Positions 42,858 to 52,390 of a stretch of DNA of 64,000 nucleotides are shown here, piece by piece. Under the pieces are notes generated by a model, which worked only from the letters and a program-made list of their open reading frames with translations, was not told the origin of the DNA and made no database searches. Source of the DNA: Halobacterium sp. R2-5. GTDB taxonomy: Archaea > Halobacteriota > Halobacteria > Halobacteriales > Halobacteriaceae. The translations under genes were made by a program, and so were the position numbers. The DNA lies in contig NZ_JAANTH010000002.1 of assembly GCF_011734195.1 (NCBI RefSeq), positions 372,001 to 436,000 of the forward strand. The letters run 5' to 3'. Position 1 is the first letter of the stretch. Each line of letters starts with the position of its first letter.

Positions 42858-43394
42858 TCAGGCACCTCCCTTGCTGGGCTTCTCGACGATGTACACGCCG
42901 TCCTGGAAGACGCGCGTGTCCTTGTCGGTGACGCGCGTCAGCTGTTCGATGTCGGCCGCCGTCTGGCCGACGTCCTCGATGCTCGGGCCGTTGAGGGTCA
43001 CTTCTTCGCCGTCCACGGACACTTCGGTGTCGCCGCGGATCGGCGTCCGCCGCGGTGCCTTCTCGCCGAGGAAGTTCTGGATGACGACCTCGCCGCCCTC
43101 GACTTCCACCTGCATGGGGAAGTGAGAGTAGTGGACTTCGAGCTGGTACTCCCAGCCCTCGGTGACGCCGTGGAACATGTTCTCCACGTGGCTCTCGAAC
43201 GTACCGACCGTCGAGAGCGTCTTCGCGTCGTCGACGTCGCTGGTGACGACGACCGCGTCGTCTTCGACGTCGACGTCGACGTCGGGGTACCAGAGGCGTC
43301 GCGACACGGACCCTTCGGGGCCTTCGACGGTGAGGTCGAGGTGGTCGACCTCCGCCGTCACGTCGTCCGGAATTTCGATTTCGACTCGTGCCAT
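42858..43394 (-). CDS. rpl6: Large-subunit ribosomal protein uL6
   Basis: A 178-residue protein with two L6 repeats: ARVEIEIPDDVTAEVDHLDL near the start and VVIQNFLGEKAPRRTPIRGD in the archaeal signature, then VTLNGPSIEDVGQTAADIEQ at the end of repeat 2. It lies near the sarcin-ricin loop. Separated from neighbours by 2-3 bp. Confidence 0.97.
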   Translation of the reverse strand: MARVEIEIPDDVTAEVDHLDLTVEGPEGSVSRRLWYPDVDVDVEDDAVVVTSDVDDAKTLSTVGTFESHVENMFHGVTEGWEYQLEVHYSHFPMQVEVEGGEVVIQNFLGEKAPRRTPIRGDTEVSVDGEEVTLNGPSIEDVGQTAADIEQLTRVTDKDTRVFQDGVYIVEKPSKGGA

Positions 43395-43396
43395 TG

Positions 43397-43789
43397 TTAG
43401 TATACGTACGCGATCACTTGGCCACCGATGCCCTTCTCGCGGGCCTCGTAGTGGCTCATGATGCCGTGGCTCGTCGTGACGACGAGCGCGCCGTAGTCAC
43501 GAGCGGGGAGGTAGCGCTTCTCCCACTTCTCGTAACCGTCGGCTGCCACGGAGTACCGTGGGTTCACGGGGCCACACTCGTTGATGGCACCTTTCAGTTC
43601 GACCTCGAACCTGCCGGCCTTGCCGTCGTCGACGAACTCGAAGCCGTCGATGTACCCGCGGTCGTAGAAGACCTCGAGGACGGAGCCGACCAGGTTGGAG
43701 GCGGGCTCTACCGTGTGCGTGAGGTGCCCGACGCTCTCGGCGTTGTCGATGCCGGAGACCGCGTCGGACAGGGGATCGTTTGCCGTCAT
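43397..43789 (-). CDS. rps8: Small-subunit ribosomal protein uS8
   Basis: A 130-residue protein beginning MTANDPLSDAVSGIDNAESV. The C-terminal RNA-binding segment is ARDYGALVVTTSHGIMSHYE with the conserved Thr-Ser-x-Gly pattern. It binds helix 21 of 16S rRNA and is a primary assembly protein. Start at 43789 leaves 2 bp to rps14. Confidence 0.97.
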   Translation of the reverse strand: MTANDPLSDAVSGIDNAESVGHLTHTVEPASNLVGSVLEVFYDRGYIDGFEFVDDGKAGRFEVELKGAINECGPVNPRYSVAADGYEKWEKRYLPARDYGALVVTTSHGIMSHYEAREKGIGGQVIAYVY

Positions 43790-43791
43790 AG

Positions 43792-43947
43792 TTAGCTGTA
43801 CTTCTTGAAGCCCATCGAACGGGCAATCTCGCGGAAGCACTGTCGACAGAGCCAGATGTCGTACTTGCCGACGAGGCCCTGCTTGCGGCCACAGCGCCGG
43901 CACTCGTGTGTCTGGCCAGTCTCCTCTACTTCCTCTGTCTCGCTCAT
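43792..43947 (-). CDS. rps14: Small-subunit ribosomal protein uS14 (zinc-binding)
   Basis: A 51-residue protein translated directly from 43947 to 43792. The zinc site has Cys16, Cys19, Cys34 and Cys37 ([22 protein letters not shown]), and the C-terminal MGFKKYS is the universal S14 end. An acidic N-terminus ([11 protein letters not shown]) is haloarchaeal. It overlaps the rpl5 stop by 4 bp. Confidence 0.97.
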   Translation of the reverse strand: MSETEEVEETGQTHECRRCGRKQGLVGKYDIWLCRQCFREIARSMGFKKYS

Positions 43948-44468
43948 TCGTTGACCTCCACGTCGAAGTTGGCTTCGAGGAACGCCACTGCGTCCTCGGG
44001 GTCGAGTCGGTGGTTCGACGGAATCTGGCGGCTCGCCTGGTCGCGCTTCGAGACCCGGTAGCCCGGGCGCACGAGGTTGACCGTCACGTCGAGCCCGTAG
44101 ATTCCGATGTCCGGGTCGTACTCCTGGCTGGGGAAGTCCGTGTGCTCCTCGATACCGAAGCTCACGTTCCCCGTGTCGTCGAACTGGCGCTCCGCGAGGT
44201 CAGTGTTCGGGAGCGCGCGGTCGAGGAAGTCGTACGCGTCGTCGCCGCGAAGGGTGACCTTCGCGCCGATCGGGTCGCCCTCGCGGATACCGAACTCGGG
44301 CTCGGTCCGCTTGGCGGTCGTCCGGACCGTCTCCTGGCCCGTGATCTCCTCGAGGATGTTCTCGGCGTTCTGGAGGTCGACACCACCCTGGCCGACGCCC
44401 ATGTGGACGACGACTTTCTCGATGCGCGGCTCGCGCATCTCGTGGAAGTCGGACTCAGCCTCGCTCAT
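43944..44468 (-). CDS. rpl5: Large-subunit ribosomal protein uL5
   Basis: A 174-residue 5S-rRNA-binding protein. [19 protein letters not shown] is the archaeal opening, [20 protein letters not shown]-like text ([20 protein letters not shown]) marks the P-site-facing loop, and [20 protein letters not shown] is the conserved core. It joins 5S rRNA to the 50S central protuberance. Coupled by 4-bp overlaps on both sides. Confidence 0.97.
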   Translation of the reverse strand: MSEAESDFHEMREPRIEKVVVHMGVGQGGVDLQNAENILEEITGQETVRTTAKRTEPEFGIREGDPIGAKVTLRGDDAYDFLDRALPNTDLAERQFDDTGNVSFGIEEHTDFPSQEYDPDIGIYGLDVTVNLVRPGYRVSKRDQASRQIPSNHRLDPEDAVAFLEANFDVEVNE

Positions 44469-45184
44469 TCGTCATCACCCGGGAGCTCGGCGTCGTCCTC
44501 GACGAAGTTCTCGTCGATGACCACGACGTACTCTTCGACCGTCTCGAAGCCGCCGTCCGCGCCCTCCACGGTGACCGTGTTGTCGGCGCTGCCCGGCTGC
44601 ACCGAGATGTCCTCGATGCGGCCGATGTCGCCGGCGTGCTGGCCGGCGACGGCGGTGACGAGTGCGCCCTCCTCGTACTCGAAGTGCGCGACGACGTCGT
44701 TCGTCTCGTTGTCGACGACGATGGAGTCGCCGCCGCTGTAGACGTCCTCGTCGACGAGCAGGTTCGAGCCGTCGTGGAGGTTCAGCTGGACGTCGCCACC
44801 GGTGACGGTGGTCTTGTCCTCGATCTTGCTGAGCTTGCTGTCCGCCGAGTCCGCGTCGATGGAGGTGAGGCCGAGCCGGCCGCCCTCGTCCGGGAAGACC
44901 CGGTAGTACTCGTCGCGCTCGGGGAACGCCAGGATGTCGAACATCCCGATGGGGCGTTTCACGTCGCCGACGGAGTCACCGTTGACGAGCACGCCGTCGT
45001 TGTTGAGGACGTACTGCGCCTCGCTGGTGTCGTCGACGTAGCCCAGGACGTCCCGGAGCACGACGACGAGCGGTACGCCCGACTCGCCGTGCGGACCGGC
45101 CCCGGCCTTCGCGGTGAACGTCTCCGTCTTCCGCTCGACCGGCCAGGACTTCGGTACCGAGAGTCGCTTCTGGTGGTTCGTCAT
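44465..45184 (-). CDS. rps4e: Small-subunit ribosomal protein eS4
   Basis: A 239-residue archaeal/eukaryotic protein. It starts [20 protein letters not shown], has an S4 RNA-binding domain ([40 protein letters not shown]) and a C-terminal KOW motif ([16 protein letters not shown]). Halophilic acidic surface. It overlaps rpl5 and rpl24 by 4 bp each. Confidence 0.97.
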   Translation of the reverse strand: MTNHQKRLSVPKSWPVERKTETFTAKAGAGPHGESGVPLVVVLRDVLGYVDDTSEAQYVLNNDGVLVNGDSVGDVKRPIGMFDILAFPERDEYYRVFPDEGGRLGLTSIDADSADSKLSKIEDKTTVTGGDVQLNLHDGSNLLVDEDVYSGGDSIVVDNETNDVVAHFEYEEGALVTAVAGQHAGDIGRIEDISVQPGSADNTVTVEGADGGFETVEEYVVVIDENFVEDDAELPGDDE

Positions 45185-45537
45185 TCGTTGTCACCTTCGA
45201 GCCGCTCGGCGCGCACGTCGTCTTCGAGGTCGAGGTCGGTGACGCGGAGGTTGCTCGCGTCGAGGGGCTTCGGCAGCTCCTCGCCGTCGGCCTTCTCCAC
45301 GGTGACGTCCTCGACCTTGACGGTCTCGTCGCGCAGGTCGACGTCGACGACCTCGCCGGTCTCGCCGGCGTCGTCGCCGCGCATCACTTCGACGGTGTCG
45401 CCGACGTTGACGCGGACGCGTCGCTGGCCGTACTCCTCGCGGAGGTCCTCGGACAGCGTCGCGTGAACCTGCTTCTGCCGCTCGTGCAGCGGCGCGCGCT
45501 CCGTGCGGGTTCGCTGTTTGTGTGGTTGTTCGCTCAT
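45181..45537 (-). CDS. rpl24: Large-subunit ribosomal protein uL24
   Basis: A 118-residue protein. The KOW motif is [20 protein letters not shown], and the N-terminal basic helix ([20 protein letters not shown]) is archaeal-type. It is an early assembly protein near the exit tunnel. It follows rpl14 by 2 bp and overlaps rps4e by 4 bp. Confidence 0.97.
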   Translation of the reverse strand: MSEQPHKQRTRTERAPLHERQKQVHATLSEDLREEYGQRRVRVNVGDTVEVMRGDDAGETGEVVDVDLRDETVKVEDVTVEKADGEELPKPLDASNLRVTDLDLEDDVRAERLEGDNE

Positions 45538-45539
45538 GT

Positions 45540-45938
45540 CTATACGATCATCGTCGCGGTACTCGCGATGGTACCGTACCGTTCCGCCACTTCGCGCGAA
45601 ATCGGACCCTTGATCTCGGTCCCGCGGGGCTCACCGAGGTCGTCGATGATGACCGCGGCGTTGTCCTCGAATTTCACGCGCGTGCCGTCCGGCCGTCGGA
45701 TGGGCTTGCGCTGGCGCACGATGACTGCCTCGAGGACCTGGCGACGCATCTCCGGCGTCCCCTTGGTCACCGAGACGGTGATCGTGTCGCCGAGCCCGGC
45801 CTTCGGGTGGCGGTTCTTCGTTCCTTGGTAGCCCTGTACGCTCGTGATCTTGAGCTCGCGTGCGCCAGTGTTGTCGGCGCAGTTGATGAGCGAGCCCTTC
45901 TCCAGGCCCTGCGTGACGTCTGCCTTGATGGCTTCCAT
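45540..45938 (-). CDS. rpl14: Large-subunit ribosomal protein uL14
   Basis: A 132-residue protein with [20 protein letters not shown] near the start and [40 protein letters not shown] toward the end, all L14 signatures. It forms an intersubunit bridge. Its start overlaps the rps17 stop by one base. Confidence 0.97.
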   Translation of the reverse strand: MEAIKADVTQGLEKGSLINCADNTGARELKITSVQGYQGTKNRHPKAGLGDTITVSVTKGTPEMRRQVLEAVIVRQRKPIRRPDGTRVKFEDNAAVIIDDLGEPRGTEIKGPISREVAERYGTIASTATMIV

Positions 45939-46267
45939 CAGGCGTCACCTCCGTCAGTGACTTCGACGACCACGTGGGACTTGGTCTTCGAGAGCGGTCG
46001 GGTTTCTGCGATACTGACCGTGTCGCCAACCTCTACGTCGAGGCAGTCCGGCTGGTGGGCCGGCACTCGCGACCGCCGCTTCATGTAGCGGTCGTACTTG
46101 GGCACGAATACGTCGTATTCGCGCTCGACGACGATGGTCTTGTCCATGTCGGTGGAAGCCACTTCACCCTCGAGGACCTGGCCGCGCACGGAAAGATTCC
46201 CGTGGAACGGACAGTCCTCGTCGGAGCACGTGCCTTCCGGTTCTGTTACGTTCAGTCCTATCGCCAT
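45938..46267 (-). CDS. rps17: Small-subunit ribosomal protein uS17
   Basis: A 109-residue OB-fold protein. The archaeal N-terminal [16 protein letters not shown] is present, followed by [20 protein letters not shown] and [20 protein letters not shown], both characteristic. It binds helix 11 of 16S rRNA. It overlaps the upstream rnp1 gene by 10 bp. Confidence 0.97.
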   Translation of the reverse strand: MAIGLNVTEPEGTCSDEDCPFHGNLSVRGQVLEGEVASTDMDKTIVVEREYDVFVPKYDRYMKRRSRVPAHQPDCLDVEVGDTVSIAETRPLSKTKSHVVVEVTDGGDA

Positions 46268-46644
46268 TTCGAATCAACTCCGGTTTCGGAGCGTGTAGCG
46301 GGTCGTGAGAGCAACGCGACCCCATCCACCGTAACGTAGGCCGCGCCCTCGCCAGTGGTTTGACTCTCGCCACCTGCAGGTTGAGACGCGGTCCCGGCTC
46401 CCTTCGGGGAAGCCGCAGCTTCATCTGTGAGTCGGAACTCGAATGTGGCCCCCCGCTTGGGGACCTGCTTGACGCCCGAGGTGCCGCTGTCACCGTCCGG
46501 GTCGGCGTCGATTACGAGCGTCCGCATCGTCTCGCGGACGACCTCGCCCTCGATGCCGACCCGGGACGGGTCGGTCGACTCGACGACCCGCGCGTGCAGG
46601 CCGACGAGTTCGTGTCGCGGCAGTGTTTCGGGCGTCAGTGGCAT
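46258..46644 (-). CDS. rnp1: Ribonuclease P protein component 1 (Rpp29/POP4)
   Basis: A 128-residue Sm-like beta-barrel protein of archaeal RNase [21 protein letters not shown] and [16 protein letters not shown] mark the fold, and RGATFEFRL is the usual late strand. Between that strand and the last ([20 protein letters not shown]) lies a low-complexity Ala/Gly/Ser/Gln insert of about 25 residues, not usual in non-halophiles. Its position in the S17-L29 gap is conserved in archaea. Confidence 0.94.
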   Translation of the reverse strand: MPLTPETLPRHELVGLHARVVESTDPSRVGIEGEVVRETMRTLVIDADPDGDSGTSGVKQVPKRGATFEFRLTDEAAASPKGAGTASQPAGGESQTTGEGAAYVTVDGVALLSRPATRSETGVDSKWR

Positions 46645-46645
46645 G

Positions 46646-46873
46646 TTATTCGCTCTCCGTGTCCGCTTCGTCCAGGTCGCCTTCCTCGCGCTGAATCGTC
46701 TTGATTCGCGCGACGGTGCGACGGAGCTCGCCGATGCGGCCCGGGTTGTCCGGGGCGCCGCCGGCGGCCTTCACGGCCTTGGCGTTCAGCAGCTCCGTCT
46801 CGATGTCTTCGAGCTCTGCTTCGCGTTCCGCGGGCGTCATGTCCCGAATCTCTTCGGTGTGGAGAATCGCCAT
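46646..46873 (-). CDS. rpl29: Large-subunit ribosomal protein uL29
   Basis: A 75-residue two-helix protein: [20 protein letters not shown] forms helix 1, and [20 protein letters not shown] is the conserved second helix. It lies at the polypeptide exit and helps SRP and chaperone docking. It overlaps rps3 by one base and precedes rnp1 by 1 bp. Confidence 0.96.
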   Translation of the reverse strand: MAILHTEEIRDMTPAEREAELEDIETELLNAKAVKAAGGAPDNPGRIGELRRTVARIKTIQREEGDLDEADTESE

Positions 46874-47832
46874 TATTCCTCACCCTCCTCGGACTCGGAA
46901 TCGTCGTCGGCTTCCATCTCCTCGAGGAGCTCCTCGGCGGTCTCCTCGGCTTCCTCGTCGACGTCCTCGAACTCCTCGACGTCCTCGGCGAGCTCGTCGA
47001 GTTCCTCCTCGACGTCGCCGTCGGTGTCCGGGGGCGACGTCGCGGCCGCGCCTTCCTCGGCCTCGACGTCTTCCTCGACGATCTCCTCGACGGCGGCCTC
47101 CGTGGCCGCCTCGGTCTCCGCGGCGTCCTCGGGCGCTTCGCCCTCGTCGGCTTCGGCCTCCTCGCCTTCGCCCTCGAGGAGCTCTTCGAGCTCCTCGCCG
47201 GCTTCCTCCTCGTCGACGACGAGGTCCTCGATGTTCGCGTCCTCTTGGATCTCGAAGTCGTCGGGGAGCTTCGCGTTCGGCGGGATGATCTTGACGCTGA
47301 CACCGATGGTGCCGAGCTTCATCACCGCGACGCCCTTGCCGTGGTCGACGATCTCCTCGGCGGGCTCGCCGTTGTGCTTGATGTAGCCGCGGTTGAACTT
47401 CTCCACGCGGCCGCGGTTGCCGGTGACCTTCCCGCTCAGGACGATCTCGGCGCCGAGCGCGCCGGCCTCCATGATGCGGTCGATGGTCGTGTGTCCGGCC
47501 TTCCGGAAGTACCAGCCGCGCTCGAGCGCGTTCGCGAGGCGGTCCGCGACGATCTGTGCGTTCAGGTCGGGTTCGTCGACCTCCTGCACGTCGATCTGCG
47601 GGTCCTCGAGGTCGAAGCGCTCCTCGAGCTGCGTCGTGATCTTCCGGATGTTCTTCCCGCCCTTCCCGATGACCATCCCGGGCTTCTCGGCCTTCAGGAC
47701 GATCTGCATGCCCATCGGGGTCGGCGCGAGCTCCATGCCGCCGTAGCCGGCGCGGGCCAGCTCCTCGGCGAAGAACTCGTCGATCTGGGAGCGCTGGAGG
47801 CCCTGCTCGATGAACTCCATCTCGTCGGCCAT
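46873..47832 (-). CDS. rps3: Small-subunit ribosomal protein uS3 with long acidic tail
   Basis: A 319-residue protein. The KH domain has the [10 protein letters not shown] loop, and the C-terminal S3 domain contains [20 protein letters not shown] and [18 protein letters not shown]. The last about 105 residues are a low-complexity Glu/Asp/Ala tail ([20 protein letters not shown]), as in haloarchaea. S3 forms the mRNA entry site. It overlaps rpl22 by one base. Confidence 0.97.
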   Translation of the reverse strand: MADEMEFIEQGLQRSQIDEFFAEELARAGYGGMELAPTPMGMQIVLKAEKPGMVIGKGGKNIRKITTQLEERFDLEDPQIDVQEVDEPDLNAQIVADRLANALERGWYFRKAGHTTIDRIMEAGALGAEIVLSGKVTGNRGRVEKFNRGYIKHNGEPAEEIVDHGKGVAVMKLGTIGVSVKIIPPNAKLPDDFEIQEDANIEDLVVDEEEAGEELEELLEGEGEEAEADEGEAPEDAAETEAATEAAVEEIVEEDVEAEEGAAATSPPDTDGDVEEELDELAEDVEEFEDVDEEAEETAEELLEEMEADDDSESEEGEE

Positions 47833-48305
47833 CAGGCGCTCACCTCCTCCTCGGGCTCGGCGACCACGAGCTCGACGTCACAGATGGTCGTGTTCCACGG
47901 GTCCGCCTTCCCCATCGCGCGGGGCTTGCGGCCGCGGCTCTCGTCGACCTTGTGTGGGGCGACGTGTTCGATGACCATCTCCTCGGCGTCGAAGCCCTGC
48001 TGGTCGGCGTTGTTCGCCACGTTGTCGAGGAGCTTCTGGAAGTTCTTCGAGGCCTTCTCCGGGTAGCGCCCGGCGTCCCAGCCCTCGATGTCGTTCCGGT
48101 GGCCGACGCCGCTGTTGTGCTGCTTGAACGGCACCGACTGCTCCTCGTTGATGACGGCGTCGAGGTACTCTCGCGCCTCGGCGACCGTCTTGCCCTTGAT
48201 CTCGCGGGCGATGGCTTTGCTGTGCTTCAGGCTGATGGACCGCTCCCGGAGCATCGCTTTCGCGGTGGTCTCGGGGTCTGTGTCCACGCTGTAGCTGATT
48301 CCCAT
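47832..48305 (-). CDS. rpl22: Large-subunit ribosomal protein uL22
   Basis: A 157-residue protein. MGISYSVDTDPETTAKAMLR is the haloarchaeal start, SLKHSKAIAREIKGKTVAEA the conserved helix, and EHVAPHKVDESRGRKPRAMG the extended loop that lines the exit tunnel. It follows rps19 by 3 bp. Confidence 0.97.
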   Translation of the reverse strand: MGISYSVDTDPETTAKAMLRERSISLKHSKAIAREIKGKTVAEAREYLDAVINEEQSVPFKQHNSGVGHRNDIEGWDAGRYPEKASKNFQKLLDNVANNADQQGFDAEEMVIEHVAPHKVDESRGRKPRAMGKADPWNTTICDVELVVAEPEEEVSA

Positions 48306-48308
48306 GGT

Positions 48309-48731
48309 TTACTTGAGCGGCACGAACTTCGAGGAGCGGGTCGCGCCGATGCCCGCCTGCCCGTGTTCGACGGACGTTCGCGTGAGCTGGAACTCGCCGA
48401 GGTAGTGCCCGATCATCTCGGGCTGAATCTCGACGCGCTCGAACTCCTGACCGGTGTACACCGCGAACGTCAGGTCGACGAACTCCGGCAGCACCGGCAT
48501 GTCGCGCAGGTGCGTCCGGATGGGGTCGTTGGCCGTCTCCTCGGGCTCCGATTCGCGGGCCTCCTCGAGCACCTTCTGGTGCTCGTCGGAGAGCCCGCGG
48601 GTGATGGTTCGCCGCTGGCGTGCGGGGAGCAGTTCCGCGACTTCCTCCAGGCTCATCTCCTGGAGTTCGTCGAGGTCGTGGCCGCGGTAGGTGAACTCAC
48701 CCTCGCGGCCGGTTCGGTATTCCGTGCTCAT
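48309..48731 (-). CDS. rps19: Small-subunit ribosomal protein uS19
   Basis: A 140-residue protein of archaeal/eukaryotic length. [20 protein letters not shown] and [13 protein letters not shown] are the conserved S19 core near the decoding site, and the N-terminus has [19 protein letters not shown], an archaeal extension. It lies 2 bp after rpl2. Confidence 0.97.
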   Translation of the reverse strand: MSTEYRTGREGEFTYRGHDLDELQEMSLEEVAELLPARQRRTITRGLSDEHQKVLEEARESEPEETANDPIRTHLRDMPVLPEFVDLTFAVYTGQEFERVEIQPEMIGHYLGEFQLTRTSVEHGQAGIGATRSSKFVPLK

Positions 48732-48733
48732 GA

Positions 48734-49456
48734 TTACTTGTTGCTCTTGCGGCCGGTTCGCTTCGACGCGATGTCACCGACCTTCCGGCCCGGCGGCGCG
48801 TTACGCGACACGCTCTTCGGGCGACCGGGGTGCTGGCGGCCGCCGCCACCGAACGGGTGGTCGACGGCGTTCATCGCGACGCCGCGGACTTTCGGCCACT
48901 TGCCGCCGCGGGTCTTCATCTTGTGGTGCTTGTTCCCGGCCTTCACGAACGGCTTGTCCGTGCGGCCGCCGCCGGCGACGACGCCGATGGTCGCCCGGCA
49001 GTCCGGGGACAGGCGCTTGACTTCGCCGCTCGGCAGCTGGACGACCGCGGCGTCGCGCTCGTGCGTGACGAGGTCCGCGTTGACCCCGCTCGCGCGAGCG
49101 AACTTGCCGCCGTCGCCCGGCTGGCTCTCGACGTTACAGATGGGCACGCCCTCGGGGATCTCCCCGAGCGGCAGCGTGTTGCCCTCCTCGATGGACGCCG
49201 AGATGCCGACTTCGAGGGTGTCGCCGACGGCGACGCCCTCGCTGGCGAGCACGAGGCGCTGGTCGCCGTCCTCGAACTCGACGTTCGCGACCGGCGCGCT
49301 GCGCGCGGGGTCGTGCTCGATGTCGACGACCTCGCCCGCCAGCACGTCGGTGTCCTCGGTCTTCCGGTGCGACAGCTCCGCCTTGTATCGGTGCGACGGC
49401 GCGCGGAACGTCGAACTGCCGCGCCCGCGTCGCTGACCCTGGATTCTGCGTCCCAT
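48734..49456 (-). CDS. rpl2: Large-subunit ribosomal protein uL2
   Basis: A 240-residue protein beginning [20 protein letters not shown]. The conserved C-terminal loop reaches the peptidyl-transferase centre ([20 protein letters not shown]), with the near-universal catalytic-region His in [10 protein letters not shown]. Length is typical for archaea. It needs no partner for recognition; gaps to neighbours are 2 bp. Confidence 0.98.
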   Translation of the reverse strand: MGRRIQGQRRGRGSSTFRAPSHRYKAELSHRKTEDTDVLAGEVVDIEHDPARSAPVANVEFEDGDQRLVLASEGVAVGDTLEVGISASIEEGNTLPLGEIPEGVPICNVESQPGDGGKFARASGVNADLVTHERDAAVVQLPSGEVKRLSPDCRATIGVVAGGGRTDKPFVKAGNKHHKMKTRGGKWPKVRGVAMNAVDHPFGGGGRQHPGRPKSVSRNAPPGRKVGDIASKRTGRKSNK

Positions 49457-49458
49457 GT

Positions 49459-49713
49459 TCAGAACACCCCGATGCGGGAGGCGACGTCCTGCGCGTCGTC
49501 GTCCTCCGAGAGTGTGACTGTCGCCTTCTTCTCTGCCTCGGGCGTAATCTGCGTGTTGACGTTCGTGACGGTGACGTCGTACTGCTCCTCGATGGCGTCC
49601 CGGATCTCGGGCTTGGCAGCGTCGACGTCGACGACGAACTGGAGCTTGTTCTGGAAGTCCATCTCGTCCATCGCCTTCTCCGTCACGATGGGGTAGTCGA
49701 TGAGGCCGCTCAT
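49459..49713 (-). CDS. rpl23: Large-subunit ribosomal protein uL23
   Basis: An 84-residue protein. IDYPIVTEKAMDEMDFQNKL is the opening, VDVDAAKPEIRDAIEEQYDV is the conserved helix, and TVTNVNTQITPEAEKKATVT closes it. It docks SRP and chaperones at the exit. It overlaps rpl4 by 4 bp. Confidence 0.97.
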   Translation of the reverse strand: MSGLIDYPIVTEKAMDEMDFQNKLQFVVDVDAAKPEIRDAIEEQYDVTVTNVNTQITPEAEKKATVTLSEDDDAQDVASRIGVF

Positions 49714-50462
49714 CGCTGGGCCACCTCCTCGACGGCGCTCTCCGTCCAGAGCGTGAGTCGCCCGGGCTCGGCGCCCGGCGCGAGGTCCTCGGCGTTGACT
49801 TCGCGGCCCGTCGCGACGTCGACGCCCGCGAGGTTCCGCGCCGCCTTCGACGGCCCGGACTCGCTGGAGGTCACGACCAGCAGCGACGAGGGCTCCTGGT
49901 ACTTCCGGCCGCGGAGCGTCCCCTGGCCGGCGCGGACGTTGCGTCCGTCGTCGGCGCGCTCGACGTCCGCGTGGACGCCGACCGCTTCGAGGAACGCCAC
50001 GACCTCCTGGGTCTTCACGAGGTCCTCGAAGTCGTCGCTGACGACGAGCGGGAGCTCGACGTCGTCGTCGAACGCGTGACCGCGCTCGGCGACGACCTCG
50101 CTGTCCGTCGTCGCCGCGATGGCGCTCCGGACGGCGGCCTTCCGCTCCTTGTCGTTGACGTCGAGGCCCGGGTCTTTCTCGGCTTTCGGCGGGTGCGCCT
50201 TGCGACCGCCGACGGTCTGCGGGACGCGCGCGCCACGGCCCTCCGTCTTCGGGACGTGAGCCATGCCGCGTCCGCTACCGTGGGACTCGGCGGAAGTGCG
50301 CAGGCCCGCGTACTCGTCGGAGCCGTGCTTCTGGGTTCGGTTGGCCTGAGCGGCGAGGACGGCGCGCTTGACCAGGTCCGGTCGGACGGGTTCCGAGAAC
50401 ACGTCCGGGAGGTCGAGCGTCCCGTCGTCGTCGCCGTTCAGGTCGCGTACAGTTGCCTGCAT
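49710..50462 (-). CDS. rpl4: Large-subunit ribosomal protein uL4
   Basis: A 250-residue protein. RPDLVKRAVLAAQANRTQKH is the archaeal start of the globular part, and the tunnel loop contains GSGRGMAHVPKTEGRGARVP, the conserved arginine-glycine stretch. The C-terminus has SLLVVTSSESGPSKAARNLA. In bacteria L4 represses its own operon; no such role is established here. Confidence 0.97.
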   Translation of the reverse strand: MQATVRDLNGDDDGTLDLPDVFSEPVRPDLVKRAVLAAQANRTQKHGSDEYAGLRTSAESHGSGRGMAHVPKTEGRGARVPQTVGGRKAHPPKAEKDPGLDVNDKERKAAVRSAIAATTDSEVVAERGHAFDDDVELPLVVSDDFEDLVKTQEVVAFLEAVGVHADVERADDGRNVRAGQGTLRGRKYQEPSSLLVVTSSESGPSKAARNLAGVDVATGREVNAEDLAPGAEPGRLTLWTESAVEEVAQR

Positions 50463-50464
50463 GG

Positions 50465-51478
50465 TTATCCTTGGTTAGATTCGGTGCTCACGTAGCGCAC
50501 CTCGGGGTCGAGGCGCGGCGACTCGCTCGGCCGGACGGCCGGGCGGAACCGCACGAGGCGCTGCTCGGGACCGGGCACCGAGCCCTTCACGAGCGTGTAG
50601 TTGCCGTCGACTTCGCCGTAGTTCGGGAAGCCGCCGGCGGCGTTGACGTCCTCGTCGTCACCGTTACCGATGTCGATGACGCGCTTGTTGAGTTCGGTGC
50701 GCTGGTGGTAGCCGGTCTGCCCGAGCTGCGGGACCGTCGAGCGGACCCGGGACGGGTTCCACGGGCCGAGGTTCCCGATGCGGCGCCGCCAGCCCTGGCG
50801 GGCGTGCTTGCCTTTCCGCTTCTGCACGCCCCAGCGCTTGACGGGGCCCTGGGTCCCTTTGCCCTTGGTGACGCCCGCGACGTCGGTGAACTCACCGGCG
50901 CGGAAGACGTCGCCGAACGCGTGTTCGCCGCCGTCCTCGAGGAGGTCCGCGGCGAAGTCGACGCGCTCCTCGAGGGAGCCGCCGCCGACGCGCGTCTCCA
51001 TGACGTCGGGCTGTTTCTTCGGTACGCTCGAGAGTTCGCCGGGGACCGTGTGCGTGATGACACGGACGTCCGCGACGTCCTCCGCTTCGAGCGCTTCGGT
51101 CAGTGCGTCTGTCTCTCCGCCCGTTTCCGGGACGGAGAGCGCGCGGTCGAGAGACTCGTGGGTGTCGTCGGCCCAGACTTCCGTGAGCGGCTTCTTGCCG
51201 TACGGCGTGTCCTCGTAGAGGCGGACGGCCGCCGCCCGCATGGGCGGCGTCTCGACGACGGTGACGGGCACGGTCGTCTCCATGCCCTCCGTCGGCGCGT
51301 TCGCCTTGTCGTCGACGAGGACGACGTGGGTCATGCCGGCCTTGTAGCCAGCGAAGCCCTGAAGACCGACTTGACCGTCGTCTTCGGGCCACGAGTTGAA
51401 GCGCGGTACTTCGCTCTCCGCGCGCTTGCGGGGACTGAACCCCATCGAGCCTTTGCGTGGTCGGTTTGGCTGTGGCAT
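50465..51478 (-). CDS. rpl3: Large-subunit ribosomal protein uL3
   Basis: A 337-residue protein of the archaeal/eukaryotic type. It begins MPQPNRPRKGSMGFSPRKRA, contains GYKAGMTHVVLVDDKANAPT and the GTQGPVKRWGVQKRKGKHAR finger that approaches the peptidyl-transferase centre. It follows the SPOUT methyltransferase gene by 4 bp, an order conserved in archaea. Confidence 0.98.
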   Translation of the reverse strand: MPQPNRPRKGSMGFSPRKRAESEVPRFNSWPEDDGQVGLQGFAGYKAGMTHVVLVDDKANAPTEGMETTVPVTVVETPPMRAAAVRLYEDTPYGKKPLTEVWADDTHESLDRALSVPETGGETDALTEALEAEDVADVRVITHTVPGELSSVPKKQPDVMETRVGGGSLEERVDFAADLLEDGGEHAFGDVFRAGEFTDVAGVTKGKGTQGPVKRWGVQKRKGKHARQGWRRRIGNLGPWNPSRVRSTVPQLGQTGYHQRTELNKRVIDIGNGDDEDVNAAGGFPNYGEVDGNYTLVKGSVPGPEQRLVRFRPAVRPSESPRLDPEVRYVSTESNQG

Positions 51479-51482
51479 CGTA

Positions 51483-52334
51483 TCACTCCGTGAGCGTCAG
51501 GCAGCCGAGGGAGGCGAACATCGCTTCTTCGGTTCGCACGACCTCACTGCCCTGCTGAGGGATGGTGTTGAGCCAGGCGTCGAATCGCGCGGGTGCGTCG
51601 GTGGATTGGTCGGCGACCGCCTCGCTGACCTCGTCCCCGGTGAGCCCGAGCATGGGCGGGAGCCCGCGTTCGGGCGCACCGAAGGCGACGGTCAGTCCGT
51701 CCCGGGCGGCGCGTTCGACGTACCCCCCGAGGGAGGCCGCGGAAAGCGGCGTCCCGTGGCGGGAGGTGGCGATGCGAACGCCCGCGTCGGGCCGGTCGAG
51801 AGCGTCACCGAGGGCCGTGCGTTCGACCGAGAACCCCGGGAGGGGTTCGTCGACCAGCTTCGCACGGACCGGTCGTCGCGAAGAGACCCTGATGGTCACG
51901 CGCTCCCCCTCCTCGACCTCCATACCGGGAGGCGTCTGGAGCGAGATTGGGTGTTGCATTCCGCAATTGACCCGAACGCGCCCTTCAGATCCGACCTGGG
52001 TCACGATTCCCTGTCGTAACGACCCAGACCCGCTCGAGTCTGAGCCGGTCCATGACGAGAGACGGAGCGGCGGCAGGACACCGGCGTACTCCAGTTCGTC
52101 GCGCGTGTCGAAGGCCTCCTTTCGGAGGTACGGTGGCGTCGCGGCGTACCGCAACACCGTTTCGACGAACCCGCCGCCCCACTTCCTCTCGCCGTCTTCG
52201 TCGGGGAAGACGACGAGGCGGTCAGTCCGGAACACCGCCGCCGCGCGGGCGACGTAACCGAGCTTGCGAGTCGCCTCGCGTTTGTCCTCGGCTTCCCGGA
52301 CGAGGGACGACGGCACGAGTACGCTGCGTGTCAT
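51483..52334 (-). CDS. SPOUT-family RNA methyltransferase (putative RNA uridine N3 methyltransferase)
   Basis: A 283-residue protein of the SPOUT family found beside rpl3 in archaea. The N-terminal SVLVPSSLVREAEDKREATR and VARAAAVFRTDRLVVFPDED are family text, and ETVLRYAATPPYLRKEAF marks the trefoil-knot entry. An OB-like insert (VTQVGSEGRVRVNCG) follows. Its C-terminal knot contains FGAPERGLPPMLGL. Eukaryotic relatives methylate 28S rRNA uridine; the haloarchaeal target is inferred as rRNA. It starts the S10-spc transcription unit, at ATG 52332-52334. Confidence 0.88.
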   Translation of the reverse strand: MTRSVLVPSSLVREAEDKREATRKLGYVARAAAVFRTDRLVVFPDEDGERKWGGGFVETVLRYAATPPYLRKEAFDTRDELEYAGVLPPLRLSSWTGSDSSGSGSLRQGIVTQVGSEGRVRVNCGMQHPISLQTPPGMEVEEGERVTIRVSSRRPVRAKLVDEPLPGFSVERTALGDALDRPDAGVRIATSRHGTPLSAASLGGYVERAARDGLTVAFGAPERGLPPMLGLTGDEVSEAVADQSTDAPARFDAWLNTIPQQGSEVVRTEEAMFASLGCLTLTE

Positions 52335-52350
52335 GCCGTGTCGCGTCCGT

Positions 52351-52365
52351 GTCTCGTCACGAGAC
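52351..52365 (-). promoter_or_regulatory. Perfect palindrome at the predicted 5' end of the ribosomal operon
   Basis: GTCTCGT-c-ACGAGAC is a perfect 7-bp inverted repeat 16-31 nt before the methyltransferase start. A minus-strand CCTTTTAC (52391-52398) is the likely TATA element, which would place the transcription start close to 52366. The palindrome would then be the very first transcribed bases, either a 5' hairpin or an operator. Confidence 0.45.
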
Positions 52366-52390
52366 TGTAGCGTAGTTACCGACGCCTCCG

